DNA from: Peterkaempfera sp044755465
GTDB lineage: Bacteria > Actinomycetota > Actinomycetes > Streptomycetales > Streptomycetaceae
Length of the DNA stretch: 64,000 nucleotides
Direction of reading: 5' to 3'
Assembly: GCF_044755465.1 (NCBI RefSeq)
Contig: NZ_JBIVRB010000020.1
Span: 29,083-93,082, forward strand
Shown: one piece after another, positions 61,613-64,000 of the stretch
Layout of the letters: each line of letters opens with the position of its first letter
Position numbering within the stretch: the stretch's first letter is position 1
The notes under the pieces: model-generated
Seen by the model: the letters and a program-made list of their open reading frames with translations, nothing else
What the model was told of the DNA's origin: nothing
Database searches by the model: none
Program-made: the position numbers and the translations under genes

Positions 61613-62152
61613 ATGCCTCACATCAGGATCGACAACGACCTTCCCGGCATCCGCGGCCTGATGGCCCACCGCCCGGACGTCGCGGGCCCGCTCAACCAGC
61701 TCGCGGAGACCCTGCTGCGCGGCTCCTCGCCGCTGAGCAGGGGGGAGCGCGAGCTGATCGCCGCGTACACGTCCGAGCTGAACGGCACCCGCTACTGCTC
61801 CGCCTCGCACGCCGCCTTCGCCGCCGCGCAGCTCGACGGCGGGCAGGACCTGGTGGCGTCGGTCCTCCAGGGGCCCGACGACGCGCCCATCCCGCAGCGG
61901 CTGCGCGCGCTGCTGCGGATCGCGTCCGAGGTGCAGTCGCAGGCGCGGCCGGTCTCGGCGCAGGCGCTGGCGGCGGCCCGGACGGCGGGCGCCGGGGACG
62001 ACGAGATCCATGACACGGTGCTGATCGCCGCGGCCTTCTGCATGTACAACCGGTACGTCGACGGCCTCGACACCGAGCTGCCGGCCGACCCCGGCTACTA
62101 CGAGGAGGGGGCCCGCCGGATCGTCAGCCAGGGCTACGGCGCCCCGCGCTGA
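61613..62152 (+). CDS. AhpD-like peroxidase-related enzyme (carboxymuconolactone decarboxylase fold)
   Basis: A 179-residue helical protein. The catalytic stretch LSRGERELIAAYTSELNGTR then YCSASHAAF gives a Cys-x3-His site rather than the CxxC of AhpD, as in 'peroxidase-related' CMD-fold enzymes. It probably reduces peroxides or takes part in redox defence. GGAGAGGG precedes the ATG. Its stop codon lies in the first of three 17-bp repeats. Confidence 0.82.
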   Translation: MPHIRIDNDLPGIRGLMAHRPDVAGPLNQLAETLLRGSSPLSRGERELIAAYTSELNGTRYCSASHAAFAAAQLDGGQDLVASVLQGPDDAPIPQRLRALLRIASEVQSQARPVSAQALAAARTAGAGDDEIHDTVLIAAAFCMYNRYVDGLDTELPADPGYYEEGARRIVSQGYGAPR

Positions 62153-62194
62153 ACCCCGCACCGCGCTGAACCCCGCACCGCGCTGAACCCCGCA
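62144..62194. repeat. 17-bp tandem repeat, three copies, starting at a stop codon
   Basis: CCGCGCTGAACCCCGCA occurs at 62144-62160, 62161-62177 and 62178-62194, identical. The TGA of copy 1 is the AhpD-like stop codon. Confidence 0.9.
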
Positions 62195-62277
62195 CCACCT
62201 GGAACCCCTCGTCGGCCGACCGGTCGCCGGGGGGTTCCGCGCCATGGCGCCCTGGGTAGCGATGTACGGTATCTCCC

Positions 62278-62742
62278 ATGGGCGACGCACCGAACGGGTC
62301 CACGCCCGGCCATCTGGTCTGGCGGCTGTCGATGAAGTAGTGGCGAGTCGCGGTCGACCGCGCGCTCGCACCGCTGGACCTGACGCACGGCCAGTACGTG
62401 CTGCCGGCCTCACTGTTCGGCATGCGGCACGCCGGGCTGCGCCCCAGCCGGCGCGAACTGGCCGACCACACCGGCCTGGAGCCGCTGTACGTCTCCAAGC
62501 CGGCCCGTACGCTGGAGGCCGACGGCCTGATCGAGCGCACCCGCGACCCCGAGGACACCCGCGCGGTGCGGCTGGCGCTCACCGACCGGGGACGCGAGAC
62601 CGTACGCCCGGCGATGGCCGCCGTCCAACTGCTGCTGGACCGGCTGCTGCAACCGCTGGGCGGCCAGGACGATCCGCGCACCGCAGCATCCGTCCGCGAT
62701 CTGACGGCGCTGCTGGACACCCCGCTCGACCCCCCGTCCTGA
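62278..62742 (+). pseudogene. MarR-family regulator interrupted by an amber codon
   Basis: From ATG 62278 the frame reads LVWRLSMK, then TAG at 62338-62340, then WRVAVDRALAPLDLTHGQYV and a full MarR winged helix (PSRRELADHTGLEPLYVSKPARTLEADGLIERT; DTRAVRLALTDRGRE) to TGA at 62740-62742. Removing one triplet (AGT-AGT to AGT) restores an uninterrupted 153-codon MarR gene, so the stop looks like a recent duplication. A shortened product from GTG 62398 would lack the first dimer helices. Neighbours suggest it once controlled the AhpD-like gene or the oxidoreductase. Confidence 0.75.
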
Positions 62743-62845
62743 CCGCAGGAGCCCCGCCGGCGCGGCGGACCTCGCGGTGCCTCGCCACCGGCGCGGGCGT
62801 CCCCGGGCTGCTCACGGCCTTCGGGGCCACGGCCCCTCCTCCGCC

Positions 62846-63823
62846 TCAGGGTTGGATGACGACCCCGCCGCGCACCTTCTTCTGCGCCACCGCGCGGTAG
62901 GCGTCCGGTCCGTGGTCGAGGTCGAAGGTCCGCGCGATGGGGAGCGGCCTGAACCGACCGTGCTCGAAGTGGGGGCCGAGCCGCCTGAGGCGCTCGGCAG
63001 AGGCTGTCACGTCCAGCTTGCGGCTGTCGGCTCCCAGCATCCGCAGTTCGCGGTGGTAGAAGTCGCGGAGGTCGACCTCGGCGGTGGGGGTGCCGATGGC
63101 GCTGATGACGACCAGGCGCCCGCGGTGGGCGAGGGACGCGACCGCCGACGGTGTGGTGACGCCGCCCACGGCGTCGTAGACGACATCGGCGCCCCGGCCG
63201 CCGGTGCTGCGCCGGATCTCGGCGGGGACGTCGGTGTCGACGTCGAAGGGCACGAACGCGTCGATGGCCTCGGCCGCGGGGGTGCCGGCCGCCGGGGCGT
63301 GGGGGGCGACGCCCACCACGCGCCGGGCGCCGACGGCGCGGGCGATCTGCGCGACGGCTCCGCCCACGCCCCCGGAGACGCCGAAGACGGCGATGGTCTC
63401 GCCCGCGGCGAGTCCGGCGGTCTCGATCGCACCGAGCCAGCCGACCACGAAGGCCACCCCGACCGTCGCCGCCTCGGCGAAGTCCAGGGTTCCGGGTTTG
63501 CGGGCCAGGGAGGCGACGGGCAGGGCGATGCGCGCCGCGTGCGAGCCGTCGAGGGTGAATCCGACGTCGCCCCCGGTGCCCCACACCTCGGCACCGACCC
63601 AGTCCTCGGGGCCGTCCAGGACGATGCCCGCGAAGTCGCGGCCGGGAATGCGGGGGAGGGTGGTGTCCTCCATGCGGCCGGCCACGGCCAACACGTCCGA
63701 GGGGCTGACCGAGGCGGCCTTGACGGCGACGACCGCCACGCCGTCACCGGCGACCGGGTCCGCGACCTCACCGACGCTCAGCACCTCGGGGCCGCCGAAT
63801 CGCTCGAAGCGTAGCGCGCGCAT
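62846..63823 (-). CDS. Quinone oxidoreductase-like, zinc-independent MDR enzyme
   Basis: A 325-residue medium-chain reductase of the QOR/zeta-crystallin group. It starts MRALRFERFGGPEVLSVGEV, has IPGRDFAGIVLDG, and the NADPH motif AVFGVSGGVGGAVAQIARAV near residue 150. No structural-zinc cysteines are present. It would reduce quinones or activated C=C bonds with NADPH. ATG 63823 is taken because the upstream extension is Pro/Arg-rich. It faces the broken MarR gene convergently. Confidence 0.88.
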   Translation of the reverse strand: MRALRFERFGGPEVLSVGEVADPVAGDGVAVVAVKAASVSPSDVLAVAGRMEDTTLPRIPGRDFAGIVLDGPEDWVGAEVWGTGGDVGFTLDGSHAARIALPVASLARKPGTLDFAEAATVGVAFVVGWLGAIETAGLAAGETIAVFGVSGGVGGAVAQIARAVGARRVVGVAPHAPAAGTPAAEAIDAFVPFDVDTDVPAEIRRSTGGRGADVVYDAVGGVTTPSAVASLAHRGRLVVISAIGTPTAEVDLRDFYHRELRMLGADSRKLDVTASAERLRRLGPHFEHGRFRPLPIARTFDLDHGPDAYRAVAQKKVRGGVVIQP

Positions 63824-64000
63824 GCTCGCTGTCCTTTCCGTACGGTGCGACAGGTGCGGGTCGGTGCGGCAGGGGGAAACGGGCGGCACGGCCGGCCGAC
63901 CCGACGGGGGTGCCTCTATGTCTTTCGTCAAGGCGCTCCTGTCGGGTTTGGGGTGGTTCGGGGTTGCTGAGGTTATGCGGCGAGTTCGACGTCCTTCGGT

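Noticed and set aside
63974..64000. Minus-strand end PKDVELAA followed by TAA, possibly the C-terminus of a gene or transposase beyond the window
   Set aside because: Only eight codons are visible, too few to identify a gene.

Overview
The window is very GC-rich, with strong third-position G/C bias, GTG and TTG starts, purine-rich ribosome sites, rare TTA codons and families typical of Streptomyces or a close relative (PAS/GAF/SpoIIE phosphatase, PucR, LLM/F420 oxidoreductase, many secreted proteins). It is chromosomal. I saw no rRNA, tRNA, CRISPR array or complete insertion sequence. All calls come from reading the sequence by eye.

Layout. 1-11.9 kb is ordinary: the 3' end of pepN, a large SpoIIE-type phosphatase, a DUF5954-like protein, a class II glutamine amidotransferase, a membrane-anchored esterase, an APC permease paired with a PuuE-type deacetylase/amidohydrolase, a CurA-type oxidoreductase and a small Tudor-like protein. 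A 240-bp homopolymeric G/C tract follows.

12.1-22.5 kb (minus strand) is an eight-gene exopolysaccharide operon. In transcription order it encodes a secreted Agd3/PelA-like deacetylase, a PelF-type GT4 glycosyltransferase, a polytopic membrane protein, a LegB-like 4,6-dehydratase, a sugar nucleotidyltransferase, a second sugar-nucleotide epimerase, a Spherulin-4 (Sph3/GH135-like) protein and a GH114 lipoprotein. These are the families used for Pel in Proteobacteria and for galactosaminogalactan in Aspergillus. I infer a secreted, partly deacetylated amino-sugar polymer with its own hydrolases. Three perfect inverted repeats and about 1.3 kb of non-coding DNA lie upstream.

23.8-40.1 kb is mixed: a CHASE3-like histidine kinase and a response regulator, secreted Ig-like and Cip1-like proteins, a flavin monooxygenase, a MarR/NADPH-FMN reductase pair, a PQQ-type sugar dehydrogenase, a 5'-nucleotidase with a His/Pro repeat, a CHAP protein, and small enzymes (SnoaL-like, LLM oxidoreductase, VOC, cupin).

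40.2-55.5 kb (minus strand) is a nonribosomal peptide cluster: carA-carB-sbnA-sbnB-FAD protein-carbamoyltransferase-NRPS(C-A-PCP)-thioesterase-MFS exporter. It carries its own supply of carbamoyl phosphate and of L-2,3-diaminopropionate. carA has two TTA codons and the NRPS one, so it is probably bldA-dependent. It is flanked by an RpiR regulator with a divergent EamA transporter, a PLP decarboxylase and a PucR regulator. A GGAAC-N3-GTTCC palindrome occurs both in the RpiR/EamA promoter and just upstream of the NRPS start.

59-64 kb ends with an AraC-type remnant, an AhpD-like enzyme, a MarR regulator broken by an amber codon, and a zinc-less quinone oxidoreductase. Several genes have short tandem duplications that start at their stop codon.
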